64,000 bases of DNA. It comes from CAZHFW01 sp964531675. Its GTDB lineage: Bacteria > Planctomycetota > Phycisphaerae > Phycisphaerales > UBA1924. Location: the NCBI GenBank assembly GCA_964531675.1, contig CAZHFW010000002.1, forward strand, positions 1 to 64,000. Reading direction: 5' to 3'. Positions 1 to 7,754 of the stretch are shown here, piece after piece (the first letter of the stretch is position 1; each line of letters begins with the position of its first letter). A program made the position numbers and the translations under genes. The notes under the pieces are model-generated. The model was not told the origin of the DNA. It searched no databases and worked only from the letters and a program-made list of their open reading frames with translations.

Positions 1-344
1 GTCTTGAGCGTGGGGTTGCGCATCACCTTGTTGAAGGGGATGAGCATCGCGAAGAACCACGTGAGTTCGGCGATCGCGGGGATTTCGGTCTGGAGGACGA
101 TCGTGGACTTGGCGGGGTCGATGCCCGCGGCGAGCCAGTCCTTGACGATCTCGATGGTGTCCTGGCGGATGTCCGCGGGCTTGTCGGCGCGGGTGGTGAA
201 GGCGTGCATGTTGGCCAGCAGGAAGTAGCAGTCGTAGTCGGACTGGAGGGAGACGCGGCGTTCGAGGGAGCCGACCCAGTGGCCCAGGTGCAGGCGGCCA
301 GTTGGGGTGTCTCCGGTGAGAATGCGGGGTTTGGCGGAAGTCAT
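1..344 (-). CDS. trpS: Tryptophan--tRNA ligase, N-terminal part (runs off window)
   Basis: Class I aminoacyl-tRNA synthetase that charges tRNA-Trp in the cytoplasm. Reading the minus strand from the ATG at 344 gives a protein starting MTSAKPRILTGDTPTGRLHL. The class I HIGH motif appears as HLGH at residues 19-22, followed by the TrpS-like DYDCYFLLANMHAFTT and the MLIPFNKVMRNPTLK stretch. About 114 residues are present; the catalytic KMSKS region and the C-terminus lie beyond the window edge. The next gene upstream on the same strand is a histidine kinase ending 49 bp away. Family assignment is secure; the rest of the gene cannot be judged. Confidence 0.93.
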   Translation of the reverse strand, partial: MTSAKPRILTGDTPTGRLHLGHWVGSLERRVSLQSDYDCYFLLANMHAFTTRADKPADIRQDTIEIVKDWLAAGIDPAKSTIVLQTEIPAIAELTWFFAMLIPFNKVMRNPTLK

Positions 345-393
345 AGGGCCAAAGGGTAGTGCCCCCGGGGGCCGCGCGCGGGGCTGTGGGTGT

Positions 394-2049
394 TCAGGCG
401 GCCTGCGGCTTGGGCGTGATCGCCTGGCGGACGGCGCTCACGAGGGTGGCCCGATCGATGGGCTTGGTGAGGTAGTGATCGCAGCCTGCGGCGAGACAGC
501 GGGTCTGGTCTTCGGGGCTCGCGAAGGCGGTGAGGGCGATGATGGGGGTTGAGCAGCCCGCAGCACGCATCGTGCGGGTGGCTTCCAGGCCATCCATGTT
601 GGGCATCTGCACGTCCATGAGGATGAGGTCGAAGGGCGGGGCCTGCTCCGCAGCGGCGCGGGCGGCCTGGCAACCATCGGAAGCCAGGCTCACCTGGGCG
701 CCGGCCTTTCGGAGGAATGTCGCGAGCAGACGCTGGTTGTCGATGCCGTCGTCGACGACCAGGACGTGGATGCCTTGGAGCAGCGTGGGATTGCGGGACT
801 GATCGGAGGCCTGGGGCGTGTTGGAGGCCTGATCGGCCAGGAGCCAGAATCGGAACTCCGAGCCTGCGCCGGGTTCGGAGCGGACGTCCATGTCGCCTCC
901 GAGCATGCGGGCCAGTTCGCGGCTGATGGCGAGGCCCAGCCCGGTGCTCGAGCGACGATCGGTGGGGATGTCTCCGACCTGCACGAAGGGCTGGAAGAGC
1001 GAGCGTGCCTGCTCGGGCGTGAGGCCCGGGCCGTTGTCGCGGACGCGGAACTCCACGCGGAGCTTGTCCGGGTTGTTGACGCTGGCGGGCTGGGCGGAAG
1101 CGGCGATGGAGATCTGGCCCGCCTTGGTGAACTTGACCGCGTTGCTCACGAGGTTGATGAGCATCTGTCGGATGCGGAGCTCGTCGGAGCGGAGGACCAG
1201 ATCGGCGGGGCCTTGCCAGTCGGCGCGGATGGAGACGCCCTTGGCGGCGGCGAGCGACTCGAACATGGCGCGGACGTCCTGCACGAGCTGGGCGGGGCGG
1301 AGCGGCGCGTGGTGGAGCTCGAGCTTGCCCGCTTCGATGCGGGAGAGGTCCAGGAGGTTGTTGATGAGCTCCATGAGGTGGCGGCCGTTGCGTTCGATGG
1401 CGTCGATGGCCATCTCGCGCTCGGGGCCGGCGAGATCCCGGGAGCGCAGCAGCTCGGCGTTTCCCAGGACCGCGTTCATGGGCGTGCGGATTTCGTGGCT
1501 CATGCTGGCCAGGAAGGCGCTCTTGGCGATGGTGGCCGCGTGGGCCTGCCTGGCGGTCTGTCGGTGCTGGATGGCTTCGGCCGCGATGTCCGCGAGGCGG
1601 CAGAGGATGCGGGCGCGGCGGGCGGACCAGCGGCGCGGGCGGCCGTCGATCACGCAGAGGGTGCCCAGGGCGGCGCCGTTGGAGGCGTACAGCGGGGCGC
1701 CGGCGTAGAAGCGGATGTTGGGATAGCCCAGGACCAGCGGGTTGGTGCGGAAGCGTTCGTCCGCGAGGGCATCCTCCACGATCAGCGGTTCCTGCTGGAG
1801 AATGGTCTGGTTGCAGAACGCGTCGGCGCGGGCGGTCTGCCTGATCTCGAGGCCGACGGAAGACTTGAACCACTGGCGGTCGCGATCCACGAAGCTGATC
1901 GCGGCGATGGGCATGCGGAGCAGGTCGGAGGCGAGCTGGGTGATGCGGTCGAACTCCTCCTCGGGCGGGGTGTCGAGGATGCGGAGCGACTCCAGGGTCT
2001 GGAGCCTGATGGCCTCTTCGACGGGGATTTGTGGGGCGCGGGAGGGCAT
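394..2049 (-). CDS. GAF-domain hybrid sensor histidine kinase with C-terminal receiver
   Basis: Cytoplasmic signalling protein of 551 residues. Residues about 15-165 form a GAF domain of the type that opens with LQTLESLRILDTPPEEEFDR. HisKA/HATPase follows: H-box SMSHEIRTPMN with phospho-acceptor His185, N-box NLVSNAVKF near 299-307, G1 DNGPG near 338-342 and G2 TGLGLA near 369-374. A receiver domain (about 426-545) has acidic residues VVDD, phospho-acceptor Asp479 (LILMDVQMPNMDG) and Lys529. No transmembrane segment or signal peptide is visible, so it probably senses a cytosolic cue through the GAF domain. No output gene is adjacent: neighbours are trpS and a membrane protease. His-to-Asp transfer within the protein, possibly onward to an unlinked Hpt, is inferred from the architecture. 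Confidence 0.93.
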   Translation of the reverse strand: MPSRAPQIPVEEAIRLQTLESLRILDTPPEEEFDRITQLASDLLRMPIAAISFVDRDRQWFKSSVGLEIRQTARADAFCNQTILQQEPLIVEDALADERFRTNPLVLGYPNIRFYAGAPLYASNGAALGTLCVIDGRPRRWSARRARILCRLADIAAEAIQHRQTARQAHAATIAKSAFLASMSHEIRTPMNAVLGNAELLRSRDLAGPEREMAIDAIERNGRHLMELINNLLDLSRIEAGKLELHHAPLRPAQLVQDVRAMFESLAAAKGVSIRADWQGPADLVLRSDELRIRQMLINLVSNAVKFTKAGQISIAASAQPASVNNPDKLRVEFRVRDNGPGLTPEQARSLFQPFVQVGDIPTDRRSSTGLGLAISRELARMLGGDMDVRSEPGAGSEFRFWLLADQASNTPQASDQSRNPTLLQGIHVLVVDDGIDNQRLLATFLRKAGAQVSLASDGCQAARAAAEQAPPFDLILMDVQMPNMDGLEATRTMRAAGCSTPIIALTAFASPEDQTRCLAAGCDHYLTKPIDRATLVSAVRQAITPKPQAA

Positions 2050-2248
2050 GTGTGCGATGCATGCATCGGGCGCGCCGGCCGGGTTCTGAAGCGTGGGGAT
2101 GGTGGAAACACCGGTGCGGCGCCGGTGTTCGTCAAGAGGCGCACAGCGGTGGCGGATGTCCCCCTAGGCCGGTGGACGTTGCGACACCGATAACATCTCA
2201 TGGGAACTGATGAGACCCCGCTCGGGCGTGCTTATCTATCGGCGCACG
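2050..2248. other. Intergenic region with a hairpin upstream of the histidine kinase
   Basis: Same-strand gap between the protease gene and the kinase gene. It contains one perfect inverted repeat, AACACCGG...CCGGTGTT at 2107-2129 (8-bp arms, 7-nt loop). No T-run follows on either strand, so it is not a clear terminator. No further gene seen. Confidence 0.5.
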
Positions 2249-3463
2249 TCAATGGAGCCAGAGCCCGATCGCGACGTTGGCCGCGTTGAAGCCGACGTGC
2301 ATCAGGATGGAGACGCCCAGGCTGCGGGTGCGCTCGAACGCGACGCCCATCGCGATGCTGAGCACGAAGAGGTTGGCCAGGGCGTGGGGCGGGACGGCGC
2401 CGTAGTGGGCCGCTGCGAACAGGGCGCTGGTGACGAAGATCGCGGGCCAGGCGCGGCCCGAAAGGCGGAGCAGCGCGGACTGGAGGAAGCCTCGGTAGAT
2501 GACCTCTTCCACGATGGGGGCCAGGATGATCGCGTTGAAGCCCATCGCGTAGACCCAGGGGTCGTTGCGGCCTTCGACCATCTGCTTCAGGGCGTTGTGG
2601 GCCAGTTCGCTCGGGGCCGAGCCATTGATCTTGCTGGCGGCGTAGGTCGCGCCGCGCGAGACCACTTCGAGGATCGGGAAGGCCAGGAGCAGGCAGGCGA
2701 TGCCCAGCGGGGCGTCCTTGGGGCGGAACCCGATGCCCGAGCCCGCGCCGCCTCCCGCGGTGAGCAGACGGGCCATCGCGACCGCAGACACCAGACCGAG
2801 CAGATACCCCGCGAGCTGGGTGGTTCCGGAGTAACGCATCGACTGCGTGTCGGGACCGACCACCGACTTGAGGTTCATCATCGCGCCCGCGCCGGCCTGG
2901 AGGCTCATCCAGACGACCAGCGAGGCGAAGAGCCACACCCACCAGGGATGGGCTTTGACATCGCGGCCGCCTTCGAGCGAGCCGGGGCGGATGACGTTCC
3001 CGGCCCAGAGCAGCGCGAGGATGATGGGTGCGGAGACGATGTTGACGACCGCGAGCCACTCGCCCGCGGACATCTTGGGGATGCTCCGGCTCGCGGTGGC
3101 GGGAGCGGTGCCCGCCTGGGTGGAGGCGGTGGGGGCCTTGGGGGTCTGGGCCAGCGTGACTTGGGCCAGCGTGACTTGGGCCAGCGTGACTTGGGCCAGC
3201 GTGGATTGGGCCAGTGTGGTTTGGGCGAGAACCGGAGGCGCCTGGTTGGCGAAGGTGGTGGACAGGGGCGCGTCGGCCGATGAAAGGTGGTCGGCGTGGG
3301 CCTGGCGGGTCAGGACGATGGAGGCGGCGCACAGGAGCAGGGCCAGGCCAACAATCGGGACGGAAGAGCGCCGGGCCGGACGACGGCCGGGGGAAGGAAG
3401 AGCTTTGAAGGACGAGCCGATCAACTCACCACACCAGCCGCCGGCGGTTCTGGCGGAGATCAT
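2249..3463 (-). CDS. CPBP (CAAX protease/bacteriocin-processing) intramembrane protease with Gln/Thr-rich linker
   Basis: Multi-pass membrane protein, about 404 residues from the ATG at 3463. CPBP glutamyl endopeptidase motifs are present near the C-terminus: EEVIYR at about 319-324 (EExxxR), ALFAAAHYG (FxxxH-like), and HVGFNAAN. Several hydrophobic helices surround them. The N-terminus has a hydrophobic stretch (VGLALLLCAASIVL) and an Ala-containing possible cleavage site. A low-complexity stretch built on TLAQV repeats then precedes the membrane domain. The start is uncertain: the ATG at 3463 and an in-frame TTG at 3424 both lie inside the 5' end of divergent trpC, giving a head-to-head overlap. 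Substrate unknown; members cleave membrane-proximal peptides. Confidence 0.82.
   Translation of the reverse strand: MISARTAGGWCGELIGSSFKALPSPGRRPARRSSVPIVGLALLLCAASIVLTRQAHADHLSSADAPLSTTFANQAPPVLAQTTLAQSTLAQVTLAQVTLAQVTLAQTPKAPTASTQAGTAPATASRSIPKMSAGEWLAVVNIVSAPIILALLWAGNVIRPGSLEGGRDVKAHPWWVWLFASLVVWMSLQAGAGAMMNLKSVVGPDTQSMRYSGTTQLAGYLLGLVSAVAMARLLTAGGGAGSGIGFRPKDAPLGIACLLLAFPILEVVSRGATYAASKINGSAPSELAHNALKQMVEGRNDPWVYAMGFNAIILAPIVEEVIYRGFLQSALLRLSGRAWPAIFVTSALFAAAHYGAVPPHALANLFVLSIAMGVAFERTRSLGVSILMHVGFNAANVAIGLWLH
3148..3222. repeat. 15-bp tandem repeat inside the CPBP gene
   Basis: Five in-phase 15-bp units (consensus GGGCCAGCGTGACTT on the plus strand). The first three are identical and the last two diverge at a few positions. 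On the minus strand they encode the TLAQV/S/T pentapeptide run in the linker of the CPBP protease. The length keeps the reading frame, so copy number could vary without breaking the gene. Confidence 0.9.
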
Positions 3464-4274
3464 CGCGCACAAGCGGACGGAAGTGGAGCGTTCCAAGGCG
3501 GCGATGACGATGTCGGAGATGGAGGCGATGGTGGCGCAGGAGGAGCCGCCGCGGAACTTCTTCGCGGCGGTGACCCGGCACAAGGATCGGTTTGATACAG
3601 CGGTCATTGCGGAGGTGAAGCGGATGAGCCCATCAGCGGGGCTGATCCGCCCGGAGTACGCCGGGGACGGTTTCGAGCCCGAAGAGATCGCCAGAAAGTA
3701 TCACCGCGCCGGGGCGGCTGCGATTTCATGCCTGACGGATGAGCGTTTCTTCGGGGGGCATCTCTCCTACATCAAGCGGATCAAGGACGCGATCCCGCTG
3801 CCGGTGCTCCGGAAGGACTTCATCATCGATCCCTGGCAGCTCTGGGAGAGCCGGGCCGCGGGGGCCGACGCGGTCCTGCTCATCGCCGAGTGTCTCCCGG
3901 AGGCGGATCTGATCGATCTCCTGATCCTGGCCCAGCAGCTGCAACTCACGGTCCTGATTGAGGTTCACGACGTCGAGAACCTGCTGCGGGTGCGCCCGCA
4001 TGTGGGCTTTCCGCATCGGTCGTACGCGCTGCTTGGCATCAACAACCGCGATCTGACCACCATGCAGGTGGATCTGAACCACACGCTCAGGCTGCTGGAC
4101 CTGGTCGAGGATCGCACCATCCTGGTGAGCGAGTCGGGGATCAAGACCCCGAACGACCTGGTGCGGCTGCAGGCGGCGGATGTTCGGATTGTGCTCGTGG
4201 GTGAACACCTCATGCGGCAGGCTGATCCGGGGAAGGCCCTGGGGGATCTCCTGGGTCCGCCGAGTTTTCGGTGA
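3405..4274 (+). CDS. trpC: Indole-3-glycerol phosphate synthase
   Basis: Converts 1-(2-carboxyphenylamino)-1-deoxyribulose 5-phosphate to indole-3-glycerol phosphate in tryptophan synthesis. Family motifs in order: LAEIIAHKRTEVE at the N-terminus, VIAEVKRMSPSAG with Lys72, VLRKDFIID with catalytic Lys137, DAVLLIAE, LIEVHD, LLGINNRDL and ILVSESGI. Length 289 aa is slightly above the usual 250-270. The start chosen is TTG 3405, because a GGGAAGGAAG ribosome-binding sequence sits just upstream and the next in-frame ATG would remove the conserved N-terminal helix. No other trp gene is in the window, so tryptophan biosynthesis is dispersed here. Confidence 0.95.
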   Translation: MKDEPINSPHQPPAVLAEIIAHKRTEVERSKAAMTMSEMEAMVAQEEPPRNFFAAVTRHKDRFDTAVIAEVKRMSPSAGLIRPEYAGDGFEPEEIARKYHRAGAAAISCLTDERFFGGHLSYIKRIKDAIPLPVLRKDFIIDPWQLWESRAAGADAVLLIAECLPEADLIDLLILAQQLQLTVLIEVHDVENLLRVRPHVGFPHRSYALLGINNRDLTTMQVDLNHTLRLLDLVEDRTILVSESGIKTPNDLVRLQAADVRIVLVGEHLMRQADPGKALGDLLGPPSFR

Positions 4275-4361
4275 ACCGGTGCGGGCTCGCTGAGTATGAC
4301 TTGGGGCCCCGGCGGCGCGTGCTGTCTGGGGGTTGGCAGCAGATCGGATTGCGAGGGTGAC

Positions 4362-5693
4362 ATGTTCGGACGCGTGCTTGTTCCGATGGGTCTGGTCGCG
4401 GTTTCGGTGGTTGCTTCCGCCTGCGGGCAGGTTGATGAGGCGGCCAAGACGAGGCTCAAGGACGCCTCGGAGGCGGTCAAGGCCGCGACGGCGCTGACCT
4501 TCAAGGCCAAGGTCACCGCGACGGGTTCGATCGGCGGCATGCTGCCCACCGCGGAGGGTGATGTCACGATGCTGCGCCAGAAGGCCGAGGACGGCACGCC
4601 TGGCGTGTGGCTCATGCGCGTCACGGGAACGGGGCACAGCAAGGACAAGGACGCGGCCCAGAAGTTTGACGTGGCCTGGCTCAACGGCCAGTCGCGCATG
4701 ACGGACTTTCAGGCCAAGAAGGTGATCCAGAAGGCCGGCAAGCCCAAGCCGACGCCGGCGTACAAAGCGGCCGAGGCGCTGCGCGTGAATGAGCTCGTTG
4801 AGCCCGAGCCTTTCAAGAAGGCGATGGCGGCGGCGAACATCGCGATGTTGCCCGGCGAGGATGTCGACGGCGTCGCCTGCGACGTGATCGAGTCCGGCGC
4901 GGGCAAGGGGATGAAGGATCGGTTCTACATCTCCAAGGACGACAACCTGCCGCGCCGGATCGTGCGCAACTTCTCGAACTCGATGATGACGGGAGACTGG
5001 ACGACCGAGATCATCGGGCTGGCCAAGCCGACGGACCTGAACGAGAGCGCGGTGGTCTTCCCGGTGCCTGAAGGGTTCACCGAGGAGAAGACGGTCGCGG
5101 AGACCCCCGCGCCGCCCCAGCGTTCCAATCAGCCCGATCCGTCGACGACCGCGATCAATCCCGGAGCGACGCCCAGGGACAGCGAGCATCGTCCCGACAG
5201 CACGCTCACCCCGGCTGCGACGCCCGCTCCGACGCCGGCGCGCGCGACTGCTCCCGACTTCGAACTTCTGGACGCGGCGGGCAACAAGGTGAGCCTGGCC
5301 TCGCTCCGCGGGAACGTCGTGCTCCTGGACTTCTGGGGCACGTGGTGCATCCCCTGCCGGGCTTCGCACAAGGAGCTTCAGGCGATGGAGGAGGCGCTCA
5401 AGGGCAAGCCGGTGCGGGTGGTGAGTCTGGCGGTGCGCGAGAAGAGCAAGGACGCGCCGATCGAGTACATGAAGAAGAACAACTACACGTTTGATCTGTT
5501 GCTCGACGCGGACAAGGTGGCCGAGTCGTACAAGGTCAAGGCGTATCCGACGTTCGTGCTCATCGGCAAGGATGGGCAGCTCATCAGCCGGTATGAGGCG
5601 TTCAAGAAGGACGACACGATCCCCGCGATCAAGCGGATGATCGAGGAAGTGTTGACGACGGGGCAGACGAAGGTGGAGCCGGGGAGGGAGTGA
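4362..5693 (+). CDS. Lipoprotein-like carrier domain fused to TlpA/ResA-type thioredoxin
   Basis: 443-residue exported protein. The signal sequence ends VVASACG, so lipidation at Cys21 is plausible, though the lipobox is imperfect. Residues about 25-240 resemble LolA/DUF2092-type outer-membrane carrier proteins (helical DASEAVKAATALTFKAKV, then beta-rich sequence). A Pro/Ala/Thr-rich linker (about 245-300) leads to a thioredoxin fold with the active site GTWCIPCRAS and the cis-Pro region AYPTFVLIG. The thioredoxin half should act as an extracytoplasmic thiol-disulfide oxidoreductase of the TlpA family. The N-terminal half may bind lipid or lipoprotein; this is inference from fold-like features. 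Start chosen at 4362 because the signal peptide begins there and GAGGG precedes it. Confidence 0.85.
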   Translation: MFGRVLVPMGLVAVSVVASACGQVDEAAKTRLKDASEAVKAATALTFKAKVTATGSIGGMLPTAEGDVTMLRQKAEDGTPGVWLMRVTGTGHSKDKDAAQKFDVAWLNGQSRMTDFQAKKVIQKAGKPKPTPAYKAAEALRVNELVEPEPFKKAMAAANIAMLPGEDVDGVACDVIESGAGKGMKDRFYISKDDNLPRRIVRNFSNSMMTGDWTTEIIGLAKPTDLNESAVVFPVPEGFTEEKTVAETPAPPQRSNQPDPSTTAINPGATPRDSEHRPDSTLTPAATPAPTPARATAPDFELLDAAGNKVSLASLRGNVVLLDFWGTWCIPCRASHKELQAMEEALKGKPVRVVSLAVREKSKDAPIEYMKKNNYTFDLLLDADKVAESYKVKAYPTFVLIGKDGQLISRYEAFKKDDTIPAIKRMIEEVLTTGQTKVEPGRE

Positions 5694-5733
5694 GGGAGAG
5701 GGTGGGGAGGTAGGGGAGGTAGGTCGGGGAGGT

Positions 5734-5753
5734 CCTCTCGCTTGCGCGAGAGG
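5734..5753. repeat. REP-like palindrome, copy 1
   Basis: Perfect inverted repeat CCTCTCGC-TTGC-GCGAGAGG with 8-bp arms and a 4-nt loop. It lies between the convergent ends of the thioredoxin-fusion gene and surE. Related copies occur at 56779, 56878 and 56944, with a shared GAGCC/GGAACC-type flank. It could also act as a bidirectional transcription barrier. Just downstream, at about 5755-5790, a loosely repeated GATGATGCAGAGACCCT-like sequence occurs twice. Confidence 0.75.
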
Positions 5754-5801
5754 CTCTGATGATGCAGAGACCCTGATGAGGCAGAGGCCCTGACGGGCTG
5801 G

Positions 5802-6644
5802 TCAGGCCAGGCGCGTGCGCCAGTGGTCGAGCTGGTCGTGGCGGGTGAGGTCGTACTGGAGCGGCGTCACGGTGATGCAGCGCTTCAGGAGCAGGTCGAC
5901 GTCGGTGCCTTCTTCGGTGTCGTGGAAGTCGAGGCCGTGACCGGCGGCCCAGAAGTAGGTTTCGCCCAGCGGGTTGACGCGGCGCTCGTACTTATCGACG
6001 AGGCCGTGGGTGTTCATGGGCGCGACGCGGACCGGGGGCAGTGGATCGTTGACGGAGAGGTGTTCGCCCTCGGTGACGGGGATGTTGATGCTCACGCACG
6101 AGTGGCGTTCGGGAAGGCCCTTGCGGAGGAGCATGTCGAGGGTCTTGCGGGCCCAGGCTGCCGCGATGTCGAAGCGGGCCTTGCCTCGGCCCATGTGGAG
6201 GCTGACCGCGATGGAGGGGACGCCGAGGAACGCGCCCTCGATGGCGGCTGCGACGGTGCCCGAGTAAATGACGTTGATGCCGCAGTTGGCGCCGGCGTTC
6301 ATGCCTGAGATGAGCAGGTCGGGCTTGGAGGCGGGGCCGTATTTCTCGGGCCAGAGCTGAGAGACCGCGAGCTTGACGCAATCGGCGGGGCGGCCGTCGA
6401 CGGCGATGCCGCGCATGTGTCCGAGGCCCGAGAGGGGGACGGAGGCCTCCTGGGTCATGAGGGGTTCGTGGAACGTGATGCCGTGGCCCGTCGCGGACTG
6501 GACGGTGAGGGGCGCGATGGGGAAGACTTCGCGGGAGTTGAGGATGGGGCCCTTGTGGACGCCGGTGGCGTCGGTGAGGGCTTCGTAGAGCGCGAGGATG
6601 CCGGGGGCGCGGATGCCGTCGTCGTTGGTGAGCAGGATGCGCAT
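5802..6644 (-). CDS. surE: 5'/3'-nucleotidase SurE
   Basis: Metal-dependent phosphatase acting on nucleoside 5'- and 3'-monophosphates. 280 aa. The N-terminal RILLTNDDGIRAPGI carries the Asp-Asp metal site, and the middle SGMNAGANCGINVIYSGTV is the second SurE signature, followed by AAAIEGAFLGVPSIAVS. Length is slightly above the typical 250. Start ATG at 6644 places the NDDG motif seven residues in, as in the family. It is followed downstream on the same strand by nothing before the convergent thioredoxin-fusion gene; a DoxX gene lies 16 bp upstream. Confidence 0.95.
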   Translation of the reverse strand: MRILLTNDDGIRAPGILALYEALTDATGVHKGPILNSREVFPIAPLTVQSATGHGITFHEPLMTQEASVPLSGLGHMRGIAVDGRPADCVKLAVSQLWPEKYGPASKPDLLISGMNAGANCGINVIYSGTVAAAIEGAFLGVPSIAVSLHMGRGKARFDIAAAWARKTLDMLLRKGLPERHSCVSINIPVTEGEHLSVNDPLPPVRVAPMNTHGLVDKYERRVNPLGETYFWAAGHGLDFHDTEEGTDVDLLLKRCITVTPLQYDLTRHDQLDHWRTRLA

Positions 6645-6660
6645 TGAGGCAGGATAGCCG

Positions 6661-7089
6661 TCAGGCCTTGGAGCGAATGGGGAGCAGGGCGCGGATCCGG
6701 CGGTCGCGCAGGAACAGGCCGAACCAGAGGACCATGCCCAGGATTGCCTGGATGATGAAGGGCTCGCCGATGCGGGCGTGGGTCGCGATGGCGCCGCCCA
6801 TGTATCCGGTCAAGAGCACCGCGCCGAGGACCGCGGTGCGCGGGAAGAGATACAGCAGCGTGGCGGTGACCTCGACGATGCCCAGGGGCACCGCGTCGGC
6901 GGGGTCCCAGCCCAGGTGCGTGAAGCCATCGATGACGTCCTGGCCCTTGGTGAACTTGCCTGAGGCACTGAAGAAGAGCAGCAGGCAGGGCGCGACCGAG
7001 AGGAACCAGCCCAGGGCCAGGATCGCCTTGGGGATGGGCTTTGATGGGGCGGGCGTGCTGCTGCTGGACGCGGAGGGCGAGTCGGGCAT
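6661..7089 (-). CDS. DoxX-like small membrane protein
   Basis: 142 aa with a Ser/Pro-rich N-terminus and four predicted transmembrane helices (near residues 22-42, 65-85, 87-105 and 112-130). Pattern and sequence (FSASGKFTKGQDV, GIVEVTATLLYLFPRTAVLGAVLLTGYMGG split over helices 2-3) match the DoxX/DoxX-like family. Function of this subfamily is not defined. It lies 16 bp upstream of surE and 22 bp downstream of a VOC-like gene on the same strand, so the three may be co-transcribed. Confidence 0.85.
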   Translation of the reverse strand: MPDSPSASSSSTPAPSKPIPKAILALGWFLSVAPCLLLFFSASGKFTKGQDVIDGFTHLGWDPADAVPLGIVEVTATLLYLFPRTAVLGAVLLTGYMGGAIATHARIGEPFIIQAILGMVLWFGLFLRDRRIRALLPIRSKA

Positions 7090-7111
7090 CGGAGCTCCTT
7101 GGATGATCGGA

Positions 7112-7594
7112 TTAGCGGCTGTCGAACGCGGCCCGGAGGGTCGCCAGGTCGAGCTTGACCATCTGCATCATGGCGCGGGTGACGCGGCCGCGACGCTCGG
7201 GATCGGGGTCGGACATCATCGTGAGCATGGCGCGGGGCGTGACTTGCCACGACAGGCCGAACTTGTCCTTGAGCCAGCCGCAACGGCTCGGCGTGCCGCC
7301 GGCGAGGAGCTTTTCCCAGTAGTAATCGATCTCGGCCTGATCCTCGCAGAGGACGAGCAAAGAAAAGGCGTCGGAGTAGGGGAACTCGGGACCGGCGTTG
7401 ATGCCGATGAAGGTCTGGCCGAGGAGCTCGAACTCGACGGAGAGGATCTTGTCGGTGGGGCCCGGGCAATCCGCGCCCCAGTTGCTCACGCGAAGGGTGC
7501 GGCTTCCGGGGAAGATGGAGAGGTAATGCTCCATCATCTCCGGGGCGTTGTTGTTGCACCAGAGCACGGTGATGATGCGGCTGAGCTCGGCCAT
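7112..7594 (-). CDS. VOC-superfamily (PhnB/3-demethylubiquinone methyltransferase-like) protein
   Basis: 160 aa from the ATG at 7594. The sequence has the PhnB-like glyoxalase-fold pattern: MAELSRIITVLWCNNNAPEM with FYxxxFPGS-type MEHYLSIFPGSR, LGQTFIGINAGPEF, SLLVLCEDQAEIDYYWEKL, GGTPSRCGWLKDKFGLSWQV and a terminal VKLDLATLRAAF helix. These are the landmarks of the Pfam 3-dmu-9_3-mt group, commonly annotated VOC family. Catalytic role unknown. A longer in-frame ORF extends upstream but has no family sequence and overlaps the divergent peptidase gene, so I used the internal ATG. Confidence 0.87.
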   Translation of the reverse strand: MAELSRIITVLWCNNNAPEMMEHYLSIFPGSRTLRVSNWGADCPGPTDKILSVEFELLGQTFIGINAGPEFPYSDAFSLLVLCEDQAEIDYYWEKLLAGGTPSRCGWLKDKFGLSWQVTPRAMLTMMSDPDPERRGRVTRAMMQMVKLDLATLRAAFDSR

Positions 7595-7754
7595 GGCTTT
7601 TCCCCGGAAAGGCGGGAGCGTAGCAGATGGTCGGTGTGGGTTTGGTGGGGTTCCCGGGAAGGGCTGGACGGGACGGGCTGCTCTATGCTCTTGGCATTCG
7701 TGGCCGGTGGGCGCAGCCATGTCATGCTGCGTGCGGGCACGCCAGGAGAAGAAC

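Noticed and set aside
341..2062. 573-codon minus-strand ORF overlapping the histidine kinase
   Set aside because: Arg/Pro/His-rich shadow reading; the 394-2049 frame holds all kinase motifs.
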